A stretch of 64,000 nt of DNA, from the NCBI RefSeq assembly GCF_003063645.1, contig NZ_NESJ01000001.1, positions 186,001 through 250,000 of the forward strand. The letters run 5' to 3'. Each line of letters starts with the position of its first letter. The stretch's first letter is position 1. The notes beneath the pieces were generated by a model. The model made no database searches, had not been told where the DNA came from, and saw only the letters and a program-made list of their open reading frames with translations. A program made the position numbers and the translations under genes. Origin of the DNA: Limnohabitans sp. 2KL-51 (lineage in GTDB: Bacteria > Pseudomonadota > Gammaproteobacteria > Burkholderiales > Burkholderiaceae_C). This document shows positions 28,845 to 37,795 of the stretch, piece after piece.

Positions 28845-28954
28845 ATCAAAAGGGTAAACCCTCATTCATGGCGGGGTGATTTTCGGCACAGAATGGGGCT
28901 TGCCTTCTTTAAGATGGCTTTTTCCTTTTTTGATGGTTTTGCCAGGAGTCATTC

Positions 28955-30139
28955 ATGCGTTTTCCGGTAATCAAAAGTTTGTTGACGGTTTCCACTTTGG
29001 TGGCTTTGGCCTGTGCTCCCGCCTTGGCGCAGGACAAGGTCAAAATCGGTTTTGTCAGTACCCTTTCAGGCCCTTCGGCTGCGTTGGGCGTGGACATTCG
29101 CGATGCCTTCATGTTGGCCGTCAAACTCAACGGTGGCAAGCTTGGCGGGTTGAACGCTGATGTGTCGATCTCGGACGACCAGTTCAAACCCGACGTGGGC
29201 AAGCAGTTGTTCGAGCGCTATGTCAAACGCGACAAGGTCGACTTTTTGACCGGCGTGGTGTTTTCCAACATCATGCTCGCGGGTTTGCCTGAGGCCGTGA
29301 ACGCCAAAACGATTTACCTCAGCCCCAATGCGGCACCCTCGCCGATTGCAGGCGCGCAGTGCACGCCCTATTTCTTTGCCGTGTCTTGGCCCAACGATGC
29401 GTACCACGAGGCTGCAGGCCAATACGCCACCAACCTCAAAGTGAAGTCGGCTTATTTGCTGGCCCCCAACTACCAAGCGGGCAAGGATTCGTTGGCCGGC
29501 TTCAAGCGCTTTTATAAAGGCAATATATCGGGCGAGGTCTACACCAAGCTTGGCGAGCTGGATTATTCGGCCGAATTGGCGGCCATCCGCGCGGCCAAGC
29601 CCGAAGTGGTCTACACCTTCTTGCCCGGTGGCATGGGCATCAACTTCATCAAGCAGTTCATGGCCGCTGGCCTGAACAAAGACACCCGCCTGATTCAGCC
29701 CGGCTTTGGCGCTGACCAAGACGTCATCCGTGCGGTGGGCAACGACATGTTGGGCGTGTTTGACACCGCGCATTGGGGCCTGGACTTGCCCAACGAAGCC
29801 AACAAGAAATTTGTGGCCGAGTTCGAAAAAGAATACAAGCGATTGCCCACCATCTACGCAGCCCAGGGCTACGACACGGCTTTGCTGATCGATGCCGCTG
29901 TGCGTGCGGCCAACGGCAAGATCGACGACAAAGAGGCCTTGATCAAGACCCTTAAGACGGTCAAGTTCAATTCGGTGCGGGGCGATTTCCGGTTCAACAC
30001 CAACCAGTACCCGATCCAGAACTATTACCTTCGCGAGATCGTTAAGGATGGTCAGGGCCGTCTGGTCAACCGTATCGTGGGCCAACCTTTGCTGGCCAAC
30101 CATGGTGACGCCTACGTCAAAGACTGCCCCATGAAGTAA
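28955..30139 (+). CDS. livK: LIV-type ABC transporter substrate-binding protein
   Basis: A 394-residue periplasmic binding protein (peripla_BP_6). Signal peptide with core L-L-T-V-S-T-L-V-A-L and cleavage near A-L-A-Q, then K-I-G-F-V-S-T-L-S-G-P-S-A. GCCAGGAG lies before ATG 28955. It starts 110 bp after tcuB and leads into two permeases and two ATPases. Family members carry branched amino acids but also many aromatic and dicarboxylic acids; here the ligand is more likely a catabolic substrate for the surrounding oxidoreductases. Confidence 0.92.
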   Translation: MRFPVIKSLLTVSTLVALACAPALAQDKVKIGFVSTLSGPSAALGVDIRDAFMLAVKLNGGKLGGLNADVSISDDQFKPDVGKQLFERYVKRDKVDFLTGVVFSNIMLAGLPEAVNAKTIYLSPNAAPSPIAGAQCTPYFFAVSWPNDAYHEAAGQYATNLKVKSAYLLAPNYQAGKDSLAGFKRFYKGNISGEVYTKLGELDYSAELAAIRAAKPEVVYTFLPGGMGINFIKQFMAAGLNKDTRLIQPGFGADQDVIRAVGNDMLGVFDTAHWGLDLPNEANKKFVAEFEKEYKRLPTIYAAQGYDTALLIDAAVRAANGKIDDKEALIKTLKTVKFNSVRGDFRFNTNQYPIQNYYLREIVKDGQGRLVNRIVGQPLLANHGDAYVKDCPMK

Positions 30140-30157
30140 GGACGCTCGCGTCTTCTC

Positions 30158-31072
30158 ATGACTGGAATTTTGCTGTTGGAGCAGGCCCTAAATGGCCTGC
30201 AGTTCGGTTTGATGTTGTTCTTGCTGGCCTCCGGGCTCACGCTGGTCTTCGGCATCATGGACATGATCAACCTGGCCCATGGCGCCCTCTACATGGTGGG
30301 GGCGTTCCTGACGGCCTGGTTGGTTCAGTTGACCCAGTCGTTTTGGCTGGGTGTGGTGTTGGCGGTCATGCTCACTGCCGTGGTGGGCATGCTGCTGGAA
30401 GCCACTTTGCTGCGAACGCTGTATGCCCGCGACCATTTGTCCCAGGTGTTGGCCACCTTTGCCTTGATCCTGATCATCAACGAATCCGTGCGCATGATCT
30501 GGGGCTCCGATCTGCCTTTGTCCATGCCCAAAGCCTTGTCCGGCCCGGTGGAGTTGTTGCCTGGCTTGCGCTACCCGAGCTACCGGTTGGTGATCATTGC
30601 CGTGGGCCTGGTCATCGCGCTCTTGCTGTACCTGATGGTCACTCGAACCCGCATGGGGGCCTGGGTCAGGGCGGGCGCTTCGAACCGAGAGATGGCCATG
30701 GCCATGGGCATCAACATCCGGCGTTTGTTCACCGGGGTATTTGGCATTGGCGCCGCCCTGTGTGCGGTGGCGGGGGCCATGCTCGGGCCGCTGTTGGCGG
30801 TGCAGGTGGGCATGGGTGAGAACATCCTGATCCTGGCTTTTGTGGTCATTGTGATCGGCGGCATCGGCTCGGTCTGGGGGGCTTTTGTTGGGGCCATTTT
30901 GGTGGGCTTTGTCGACACCTTGGGGCGGACATTGCTGCCCATGTTGTTTCGTGAACTTTTCTCGCCCCAGTTCGCCAGCGCTGCGGGGCCTGCGGTGGCC
31001 TCGATTGCGGTGTACCTGCTGATGGCCGTTGTGCTGTTTGTCCGTCCTCAGGGACTTTTTTCCGGTCGTTGA
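30158..31072 (+). CDS. livH: LIV-type ABC permease, LivH-like
   Basis: A 304-residue inner-membrane permease with eight or so hydrophobic stretches. G-L-T-L-V-F-G-I-M-D-M-I-N-L-A-H-G near the N-terminus is the LivH signature, and A-G-A-S-N-R-E-M-A-M-A-M-G-I-N the cytoplasmic coupling loop. Starts 18 bp after livK. Confidence 0.93.
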   Translation: MTGILLLEQALNGLQFGLMLFLLASGLTLVFGIMDMINLAHGALYMVGAFLTAWLVQLTQSFWLGVVLAVMLTAVVGMLLEATLLRTLYARDHLSQVLATFALILIINESVRMIWGSDLPLSMPKALSGPVELLPGLRYPSYRLVIIAVGLVIALLLYLMVTRTRMGAWVRAGASNREMAMAMGINIRRLFTGVFGIGAALCAVAGAMLGPLLAVQVGMGENILILAFVVIVIGGIGSVWGAFVGAILVGFVDTLGRTLLPMLFRELFSPQFASAAGPAVASIAVYLLMAVVLFVRPQGLFSGR

Positions 31073-31084
31073 GGCACGGGTGCA

Positions 31085-32041
31085 ATGAACCACAAAACAC
31101 CGTTCTGGGTCTGGGGCCTGGTGCTGGCGGGGGCGATCGCTTTGCCCTTGTTTCTGCATGCCCGAGGTATGGATTTTTACGTCAGCATGCTCAGCCGCAT
31201 GATGATTTACGGCATCGCTGCTTGCAGTCTCAACCTGATACTCGGTTACGGGGGCCTCGTGTCCTTCGGGCATGCGGCCTTTTTGGGGGTCGGGGCTTAC
31301 ACGGTGGGCATTTTGATCACCGAGGGCGTCACCAATGGCTGGGTGGGTTTTGCCATCGCCATGGGTTTGTCGGCTTTGGTGGCCGCCATCATCGGTGCGA
31401 TTTCGCTGCGCACACGGGGTGTCTATTTCATCATGATCACCTTGGCCTTTGCCCAGATGATTTATTACCTGGTCAACTCCATCAAAGCCTATGGAGGTGA
31501 CGAAGGTTTGAACATCAAGCAGCGCTCTGACTTCGGTCTGGGTCTGGACCTGAAAAATGATGTGACTTTTTACTTCGTGGTCCTGTTTGTGCTGGTGCTG
31601 AGCTTGGTGCTGATTTCTCGCATCATGGCCTCGCGCTTTGGCCGTGTGATTTTGGCGATACGCGATGACGATGTGCGTGTCGATGCCATCGGGTTTGCGT
31701 CTTACCGCTACAAATGGGTGCTGTTTGTCATTGCCGGTACCCTGGGGGGTCTGGCAGGTGCCTTGATGGTCAACCATCAGAACTATGTCAGCCCGAACCT
31801 GATGCATTGGACCCAATCGGGCATCCTGATGGTCATGGTCATTCTGGGCGGCGTGGGCACGCTCACGGGCGGTTTGTGGGGTGCACTGGTGCTGCTGATT
31901 CTGGAGGATGTGCTGGCCGAATACACCTTGCATTGGCAGTTTTATGTGGGTTGGTTCCTGCTTGCCGTGGTCTTGCTGGCCCCCAAAGGACTGGCGGGCT
32001 TGATCCGCCGCAAGTCGACCCGCAAAGGGGGGCATGCATGA
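31085..32041 (+). CDS. livM: LIV-type ABC permease, LivM-like
   Basis: A 318-residue permease partner with L-N-L-I-L-G-Y-G-G-L-V-S-F-G-H-A-A-F and the loop A-I-R-D-D-D-V-R-V-D-A-I-G typical of LivM. It starts 12 bp after livH, and its stop overlaps the livG start (ATGA). Confidence 0.93.
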   Translation: MNHKTPFWVWGLVLAGAIALPLFLHARGMDFYVSMLSRMMIYGIAACSLNLILGYGGLVSFGHAAFLGVGAYTVGILITEGVTNGWVGFAIAMGLSALVAAIIGAISLRTRGVYFIMITLAFAQMIYYLVNSIKAYGGDEGLNIKQRSDFGLGLDLKNDVTFYFVVLFVLVLSLVLISRIMASRFGRVILAIRDDDVRVDAIGFASYRYKWVLFVIAGTLGGLAGALMVNHQNYVSPNLMHWTQSGILMVMVILGGVGTLTGGLWGALVLLILEDVLAEYTLHWQFYVGWFLLAVVLLAPKGLAGLIRRKSTRKGGHA

Positions 32042-32793
32042 ACGCCGGGGCCTTGCTTCAGGTGAACGACCTGGTCAAAAATTTTGGTGCCTTGCGGGCC
32101 ACTGACCACGTCACGCTGGATGTGCAGCCTGGAGAAATCCACGCCTTGATTGGCCCGAACGGGGCGGGCAAGACCAGCTTGGTGGCGCAGTTGTCTGGTC
32201 ACTTGCCAAGCGACAGTGGACAGATTTTTTTCGAAGGCCAGGATGTCACTGCCATGCCCACGCACGCCCGTGTGCGCAGCGGCCTGGCCCGCTCGTTTCA
32301 GATCACGCGCTTGTTCAAATCTTTCACCGTGCTGGACAACGTGGCGCTGTCGGTGCAAGCGCGCAGCGGCAACAGTTTTTCTTTCTGGCGTCCGGTGCAG
32401 TCAGAAAAGACCTTGACGGCGCAGGCCATGGCCGTGTTGCACGAGTTGGGTTTGCAGGACCGTGCGCAGGATCCGGCCAGTGAACTCTCGCACGGCGAGC
32501 AGCGCATTTTGGAGCTGGGCCTGGCCGTGGCCACCCAGCCCAAACTCTTGTTGCTGGACGAGCCCATGGCGGGTGCCGGGCCGGTGGAGTCCGAGCGCAT
32601 TCTCCAGCTGATTCAAAAGCTCCGCGCCAAGGTGGCCATCTTGTTGATCGAGCACGACATGGACGCGGTGTTTCGCTTGGCCGACCGCATCTCGGTGATG
32701 GTCAACGGCGCTTTGATCGCCACCGGCTCACCCCAGGCCATTCGGCTCAACCCGCAAGTGGTTGCCGCTTACCTGGGCGAGGAGCACGCATGA
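32038..32793 (+). CDS. livG: LIV-type ABC ATPase, LivG-like
   Basis: A 251-residue ATPase: Walker A G-P-N-G-A-G-K-T-S, signature L-S-H-G-E-Q-R (the LivG variant of LSGGQ), Walker B L-L-L-L-D-E-P and switch I-E-H-D. A longer in-frame open stretch upstream is antisense-free but lies inside livM; ATG 32038 overlapping the livM stop is the true start. It forms a heterodimer with LivF. Confidence 0.93.
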   Translation: MNAGALLQVNDLVKNFGALRATDHVTLDVQPGEIHALIGPNGAGKTSLVAQLSGHLPSDSGQIFFEGQDVTAMPTHARVRSGLARSFQITRLFKSFTVLDNVALSVQARSGNSFSFWRPVQSEKTLTAQAMAVLHELGLQDRAQDPASELSHGEQRILELGLAVATQPKLLLLDEPMAGAGPVESERILQLIQKLRAKVAILLIEHDMDAVFRLADRISVMVNGALIATGSPQAIRLNPQVVAAYLGEEHA

Positions 32794-33497
32794 GTTTGCT
32801 GCAAGTTCGCGATGTGCAAGCCGCTTATGGCGAAAGCCAGGTCTTGTTTGGCTTGGGCCTGAGCCTGCAGCCGGGCGATGTCATGGGCCTGCTGGGCCGC
32901 AACGGCATGGGCAAGACCACCTTGATCCGCAGCATTCTAGGACTCAAGTCGGTCAAGGCGGGTCAGGTGATTTTTGATGGTCAGGACATTACCAACGTGG
33001 CGGCCGATCGGGTGGCGCGGATGGGTTTGGCGGTGGTCCCCGAAGGTCGGCAAGTCTTTCCCAACTTGTCGGTAGACGAGCACCTGACGGCGTTTGCCAG
33101 TAACCGCCATCAAAGCCGCACGCCTTGGTCGCCTGCGCGGGTTTATGAGCTGTTTCCGCGCCTGGCCGAGCGCCGTGCCAACATGGGCTCGCAGTTGTCG
33201 GGTGGTGAGCAGCAAATGCTGGCCATCGGCCGGGCCCTGGTCACCAACCCCCGCCTGATGATTCTGGACGAGGCCACCGAAGGTCTGGCCCCACTGATCC
33301 GGGAAGAGATCTGGCGCTGTCTGCGTTTGCTGCGCGAAGAGGGCCAGACCTTGATCGTGGTCGATAAATACGTCAACCGCTTGGTGGAGATTGCCGACCA
33401 CCATGTGATCCTGGAGCGCGGCCAGGTGGCTTGGGCGGGTAACTCCCAAGCGCTCAAGGACCAGCGCGAGTTGTGGACGCGCTACTTGGGTGTTTGA
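32790..33497 (+). CDS. livF: LIV-type ABC ATPase, LivF-like, D-K variant
   Basis: A 235-residue ATPase: Walker A G-R-N-G-M-G-K-T-T, signature L-S-G-G-E-Q-Q-M and Walker B L-M-I-L-D-E-A. In place of the usual V-E-Q-N after Walker B it has V-V-D-K-Y-V-N, a variant I associate with LIV importers of catabolic clusters rather than amino acid uptake. ATG 32790 overlaps livG. It ends the plus-strand run and converges on the LysR gene. Confidence 0.92.
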   Translation: MSLLQVRDVQAAYGESQVLFGLGLSLQPGDVMGLLGRNGMGKTTLIRSILGLKSVKAGQVIFDGQDITNVAADRVARMGLAVVPEGRQVFPNLSVDEHLTAFASNRHQSRTPWSPARVYELFPRLAERRANMGSQLSGGEQQMLAIGRALVTNPRLMILDEATEGLAPLIREEIWRCLRLLREEGQTLIVVDKYVNRLVEIADHHVILERGQVAWAGNSQALKDQRELWTRYLGV

Positions 33498-33522
33498 TGG
33501 ATGCGGGGTGGGCGTTTGAGGC

Positions 33523-34422
33523 TCAAAAGTTTTTGGCCACCGACTTCACCGCAGTCAGCAACCGTTGGCTGGCCGGACTCATGGAGCCCTTGCGTCTGCG
33601 GGTGATGCCCACCTGCCGGGCCCATTGGTTGCCCGAGGCTTGAAGCGCTTGGAGCTGGCCTGCACGGACTTCCCAGTAAATCAATTCGGCCGGAATGAAG
33701 GTGAGGGCGTCGCTTTGCATCACCATGGATTTCATCAGCACGGTGGAGGTGGTTTCGACTTGGGCGGTCGGAGGCTCCAGGCCTTGCGCCACAAAATAAT
33801 CGTCAAACGCCAGTCGCTCAAGTTCACGCTTTCGTGGCAAGACCCAGGGGTATGGGGTGAGCATGTCGGGGGTGACCCTTTTGTATTGCGCCAGCGGGTG
33901 TCCGGTTCGTGCGACCACGGTGGCTGTTTCGGTCAACAGGCGTTCGTGGGACAGGTCCGGGTCGGTCGTGCGGGTGGGCACCGAGGACAAGGCGAAATCC
34001 ACTTCGCCTTGCTTGACCCAAGGCATCAGGGCCTCGTTGAGTCCGTAGAGCACCGTCACCTGGATTTCGGGCTGGTCTTTGGCCAGAGCCTGCAGCGCCA
34101 GAGGCAATAAACGGGTGGCCTCGGTGGGGCCGCACCCCATCAGCACATGGCCTCTTTGCGCGCCGCGCATGGCCTGGATTTCGCCCACCGCATTGCGCAT
34201 TTCCGCTTCCATCACCTGGCCGTGTTGCATCAGGGCCTGGCCAAAAGGGGTGACGCTGACCCCGAAACGTCCGCGCTCGAGCAGTCGCACGCCCAGGGTT
34301 TTTTCCAGCGACTTGATGCTTTTGGACAAGGCCGGTTGGGAAATGTCCAGCGATGCGGCGGCTTCGGTCATGTTGCCCAAGCGTGCTGCGGCCAGAAAGA
34401 GTTGAACTTTTCGATAATCCAT
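33523..34422 (-). CDS. LysR-family transcriptional regulator
   Basis: A 299-residue LysR protein. The N-terminal HTH has F-L-A-A-A-R-L-G-N-M-T-E-A-A-A-S-L-D-I-S-Q-P-A-L-S-K-S-I, followed by an effector domain (L-P-L-A-L-Q-A-L onward). It is divergent from the Rieske oxygenase genes with 102 bp between starts, the usual geometry for a LysR activator of the divergent operon. A dyad overlapping its own start codon suggests autoregulation. Confidence 0.93.
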   Translation of the reverse strand: MDYRKVQLFLAAARLGNMTEAAASLDISQPALSKSIKSLEKTLGVRLLERGRFGVSVTPFGQALMQHGQVMEAEMRNAVGEIQAMRGAQRGHVLMGCGPTEATRLLPLALQALAKDQPEIQVTVLYGLNEALMPWVKQGEVDFALSSVPTRTTDPDLSHERLLTETATVVARTGHPLAQYKRVTPDMLTPYPWVLPRKRELERLAFDDYFVAQGLEPPTAQVETTSTVLMKSMVMQSDALTFIPAELIYWEVRAGQLQALQASGNQWARQVGITRRRKGSMSPASQRLLTAVKSVAKNF

Positions 34423-34435
34423 AACCTATGGTAAT
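34421..34435. promoter_or_regulatory. Candidate LysR operator dyad at the regulator start codon
   Basis: ATAACCTATGGTAAT is an imperfect palindrome (ATnACC..GGTnAT) beginning two bases inside the LysR ATG. It resembles the ATAACC-N4-GGTTAA site described for PcaQ. Binding is inferred from symmetry and position only. Confidence 0.45.
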
Positions 34436-34452
34436 GGAAAAAGCATGGCAGG

Positions 34453-34482
34453 TTGTAGGTCAAGCGCTTGTCCTTTGTTAAC
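34453..34482 (+). promoter_or_regulatory. Candidate promoter of the Rieske oxygenase operon with palindrome in spacer
   Basis: TTGTAG and GTTAAC are 18 bases apart and could be -35 and -10. The perfect 10-base palindrome CAAGCGCTTG (34461-34470) lies in the spacer. The promoter call is by eye and uncertain. Confidence 0.3.
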
Positions 34483-34524
34483 TTGAGGCCTGACATCCAC
34501 CCCGAAGCCTGCCAAGGAGTTTTC

Positions 34525-35847
34525 ATGCAACCGATCGATTTGGCGAACCTGGTTCAACCGGACCGTGTTCATAAGAGTGTCTACACAGATCAAGCGCTGT
34601 TTGATCTGGAGATGGAACACATTTTTGAAAAAGCCTGGGTCTACTGCGGCCACGAATCCCAGGTCAAGGAGGTGGGGGATTACTTCACCATGCAGATTGG
34701 CCGTCAACCCATGGTCATGGTGCGAGATGTGGACCGCAGCGTGCGTGTGCTCTACAACCGCTGCCCGCACCGGGGTGTGGAGTTGTGCGGCAATCAAAGC
34801 GGCAACACCGGCAAGGGTTTTGTGTGCTCGTACCACGCCTGGAGCTTTCACCTCAATGGCAAAGTCAAGGCCATCCCCTTGGTCAAGGGCTATGACGGCA
34901 CACGCATGCACACAGACAACGCCGATTGCAGCATGGTGCCTGCTGCGCGGGTCGACAGTTACCGTGGCTTTGTGTTTGCCAGCCTGGGCAAGGAAGGCCC
35001 GAGTCTGATCGACTTTTTGGGCGAGGCAAAAATAGCGTTTGACGACATGTGCGACCGTTCGCCCGTGGGCGAGGTGGAAGCGGTGCCGGTGTGCCACCGG
35101 GTGGTGCAGCATTCCAATTGGAAGTTCTTCATGGAGAACCAGCTCGATGCCTTGCACCCTTCGGTCACGCACCAGTCCACCGGTGTCTCGGCCCGCCGTG
35201 TGGAGCAGCGCCTGAAGCGGGACAATGGCTCAGCCCCCTTGTTTTTCCATTACCTGTCGACCTTTGCCTCCAGCTTTGACCAGTGGGATTCGGTGCAGAC
35301 GGTCAACTTCAAATATGGCCACGGCATTTTGAAGGCCTACATGGGCTTGCGCCCCACCGATCCGGACACGGTCGAATACGAGGCCTTGATCAAGAAAGCC
35401 TATGGCGAAGAAAAGGGTGAAGAGTATCTGGCGCGCAGCATCCACCATGTGTTGATCTATCCCTATTTGTCGGTGCAGTCGCCTTTACAGCAACTGCGTT
35501 GCTTGCGCCCGATGGCGCCCAACAAGACGCTTTCCGAGATCTGGCATTTCCGCCTCAAAGGTGTGCCCGAGGCGATTTACGAGCGATCGCTGTGGTATTT
35601 CAACCTGGTCAATTCGCCCGCCACCATGATCAACGCAGACGATCTGGAAAATTGGACCAAGGGCCAGTTGGGGCTCGAGTCCAAAGGCGGCGAATGGGTG
35701 AGCTTTCACCGGAACTACGGGGGCGACACCGAAAAAGACGGCGTGCTTTATTCGAACAACGGCACCAGCGAAGTGGTGATGCGCAACCAGTTCATCGCCT
35801 GGGAGTCCTACATCCGCGCTGCCATTCAACCCACGGCCAAGGCCTGA
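34525..35847 (+). CDS. Rieske ring-hydroxylating oxygenase, large (alpha) subunit
   Basis: A 440-residue terminal oxygenase. The Rieske [2Fe-2S] ligands are Cys80-x-His82 and Cys101-x2-His104 (C-P-H-R-G and C-S-Y-H-A-W). The mononuclear iron site is D208-A-L-H211-x4-H216 with a later Asp in N-A-D-D-L. AAGGAG precedes ATG 34525. The small subunit follows 16 bp later. Such enzymes insert O2 into aromatic rings or demethylate substrates; neither the ring substrate nor a ferredoxin/reductase pair is identifiable here. Confidence 0.93.
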   Translation: MQPIDLANLVQPDRVHKSVYTDQALFDLEMEHIFEKAWVYCGHESQVKEVGDYFTMQIGRQPMVMVRDVDRSVRVLYNRCPHRGVELCGNQSGNTGKGFVCSYHAWSFHLNGKVKAIPLVKGYDGTRMHTDNADCSMVPAARVDSYRGFVFASLGKEGPSLIDFLGEAKIAFDDMCDRSPVGEVEAVPVCHRVVQHSNWKFFMENQLDALHPSVTHQSTGVSARRVEQRLKRDNGSAPLFFHYLSTFASSFDQWDSVQTVNFKYGHGILKAYMGLRPTDPDTVEYEALIKKAYGEEKGEEYLARSIHHVLIYPYLSVQSPLQQLRCLRPMAPNKTLSEIWHFRLKGVPEAIYERSLWYFNLVNSPATMINADDLENWTKGQLGLESKGGEWVSFHRNYGGDTEKDGVLYSNNGTSEVVMRNQFIAWESYIRAAIQPTAKA

Positions 35848-35863
35848 ACAGGAGACATGATTC

Positions 35864-36490
35864 ATGCAACCCAAAGAAGTCAAAGAGGCCCTGGGCACGG
35901 GTGTGGTGATCGAGGCCATCCAGTCCATGTCGGGCGCCGAATCCATCGCGCCCGACCACATGGGGCGCGGGCGCATGCCCAGCCAAGGCTACATTCCCAA
36001 AGCCACCGCGGTCGATGCAGGTTTGCGTCGGCAGGTCGAAGAATTGTTGTTCCACCAGGCTGCCTTGCTCGACAACAAGGCTTGGGGTGAGTGGGCCGAA
36101 TTGTTCAGTGAGGACGGGGTGTACTGGATGCCCTCGACCCCGCTGCAAACCGACTGGCGCCGTGAGGCTTCCATCTTTGCTGAAGACCGTTTGCTGATGG
36201 AGGTGCGCATGGGCCGATTGCTGCACCCCAATGCCTGGTCGCAAGCGGCGCAGTGGGGTACCAATCACCTGGTCGGAAACATCGTGATCGAGGCGGCCAC
36301 GCACACCACCATGGAGGTGTATTCGCGCTTTCAGATGATGGAAATGCGCCGTGACCAAGTGCGTCACTTCGGCGGCAGTTACCGCCACACGCTGGTCAAA
36401 CAGGGTGAAGACTGGAAGATCAAGTTGCAGCGCGTGGACATGACCAATGGCCAAGCCGCTTATGACTATGTGATTCAGGCTTGGGTGTAA
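35864..36490 (+). CDS. Rieske ring-hydroxylating oxygenase, small (beta) subunit
   Basis: A 208-residue SnoaL/NTF2-fold structural subunit. Typical segments are E-E-L-L-F-H-Q-A-A-L-L-D, W-A-E-L-F-S-E-D-G-V-Y-W-M-P and the strand-rich R-F-Q-M-M-E-M-R-R-D. The N-terminus is about 40 residues longer than in many beta subunits. It completes an alpha3beta3-type oxygenase with the preceding gene. Confidence 0.9.
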   Translation: MQPKEVKEALGTGVVIEAIQSMSGAESIAPDHMGRGRMPSQGYIPKATAVDAGLRRQVEELLFHQAALLDNKAWGEWAELFSEDGVYWMPSTPLQTDWRREASIFAEDRLLMEVRMGRLLHPNAWSQAAQWGTNHLVGNIVIEAATHTTMEVYSRFQMMEMRRDQVRHFGGSYRHTLVKQGEDWKIKLQRVDMTNGQAAYDYVIQAWV

Positions 36491-36533
36491 GCAAGCGGAC
36501 TGGGACACACAGCCGTGGAGACCTGCACCTGAC

Positions 36534-37721
36534 TCAAGTTCGGACGGTTTCCCGGCTGGCAATGACGCCGCCGCCCAGGCACACCTCGCCGTCGTACAGC
36601 ACGGCGCTTTGGCCGGGCGTGACGGCCCACTGGTCTTGTGCAAAGTCCAGCTCAAAGCCCAGTTCAGAACCTGGTTCAGAGTTCACTTGACCTTCTGTCA
36701 TGGGCAGGGGGAGGTAGCTGCAAGGTGCATCGGCTTGCCGGTAGCGCGTCTTGGCCGCATAGGTCCCGGGCGCAGGGGCCTGGCCTGCGCACCAACTCAC
36801 ATCGGTGGCATGCAGTTGCGGTGACAACAACCACGGGTGGTCGTGGCCTTGCACCACCCACAAGGTGTTGTTGGGGATGTCCTTGCGGGCGACAAACCAG
36901 GGTGTGTGCTCGCCCGCGCCGCGCAAGCCGCGCGCCTGCAGGGCCTTCATGTCGTCACCTTTGGCCTTGATACCACCAATGCCCAAACCTTGACGTTGGC
37001 CCAGGGTGTAAAAACTCAGACCCACATGTCTGCCAATGGTGCGGCCTGTGGGATCCTTGATCGGGCCCGGCTCCTTGCTGATGTATCGATTCAAGAACTC
37101 GCGGAAGGGTCGCTCGCCAATGAAGCAGATGCCCGTGGAGTCTTTCTTTTTGGCATTGGGCAAACCGATCTCTTCGGCAATGCGGCGCACTTCAGTCTTG
37201 TGCAACTCGCCCACCGGAAACAGGGTTTTGGACAGCTGCGCCTGGTTCAGCCGGTGCAGGAAATAGCTTTGGTCTTTGCTGGGGTCCAAGCCCTTGAGTA
37301 GCTCAAAAAGACCGCTGACCATGTTATGTCGCACACGGGCATAGTGGCCAGTGGCGATTTTTTCGGCCCCCAGCCGCATGGCGTGGTCCAAAAATGATTT
37401 GAACTTGATCTCGGCATTGCACAGGATGTCCGGGTTGGGCGTGCGCCCGGCTTGGTATTCACGCACAAACTCCGAAAAAACCCGGTCCTTGTAGTCGGCC
37501 GCAAAATTGACGTGTTCGATCTCGATGCCCAGCACATCGGCTACAGCAGCGGCATCCACAAAGTCGACGTTCGAAGAGCAGTATTCACTGTCATCGTCGT
37601 CTTCCCAGTTTTTCATGAAGATGCCGATCACCTCGTGGCCCTGCTGTTTGAGCAGGTGGGCCGTGACGGCAGAATCGACGCCGCCGGACAAGCCAACGAC
37701 CACGCGTGAAAAGTGTGACAT
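36534..37721 (-). CDS. mnmA: tRNA-specific 2-thiouridylase MnmA
   Basis: A 395-residue enzyme that makes 2-thiouridine at the tRNA wobble position of Lys, Glu and Gln anticodons. The PP-loop G-L-S-G-G-V-D-S binds ATP. The two catalytic cysteines are in N-P-D-I-L-C-N and S-T-G-I-C-F-I-G. The beta-barrel C-terminal domain has a short low-similarity insert around V-N-S-E-P-G-S-E-L. In many proteobacteria it neighbours a NUDIX gene; here that partner lies 4.8 kb away at 42.5 kb. Confidence 0.96.
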   Translation of the reverse strand: MSHFSRVVVGLSGGVDSAVTAHLLKQQGHEVIGIFMKNWEDDDDSEYCSSNVDFVDAAAVADVLGIEIEHVNFAADYKDRVFSEFVREYQAGRTPNPDILCNAEIKFKSFLDHAMRLGAEKIATGHYARVRHNMVSGLFELLKGLDPSKDQSYFLHRLNQAQLSKTLFPVGELHKTEVRRIAEEIGLPNAKKKDSTGICFIGERPFREFLNRYISKEPGPIKDPTGRTIGRHVGLSFYTLGQRQGLGIGGIKAKGDDMKALQARGLRGAGEHTPWFVARKDIPNNTLWVVQGHDHPWLLSPQLHATDVSWCAGQAPAPGTYAAKTRYRQADAPCSYLPLPMTEGQVNSEPGSELGFELDFAQDQWAVTPGQSAVLYDGEVCLGGGVIASRETVRT

Positions 37722-37770
37722 GACCGAATTATCCAGCGCTCAGTGCCAGGGTCAGCGGTTGGCGAAAATT

Positions 37771-37776
37771 TATAAT
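37771..37776 (+). promoter_or_regulatory. Possible -10 element for the lytic transglycosylase gene
   Basis: A consensus TATAAT lies 20 bases before ATG 37796 in the mnmA/transglycosylase divergent spacer. No good -35 is visible at 16-18 bases, so the assignment is weak. Confidence 0.35.
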
Positions 37777-37795
37777 GCCCGATTAGCTCAAATTC

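Noticed and set aside
28849..28860. AGGGTAAACCCT hairpin after tcuB as terminator
   Set aside because: Four-pair stem without a T-run; too weak.
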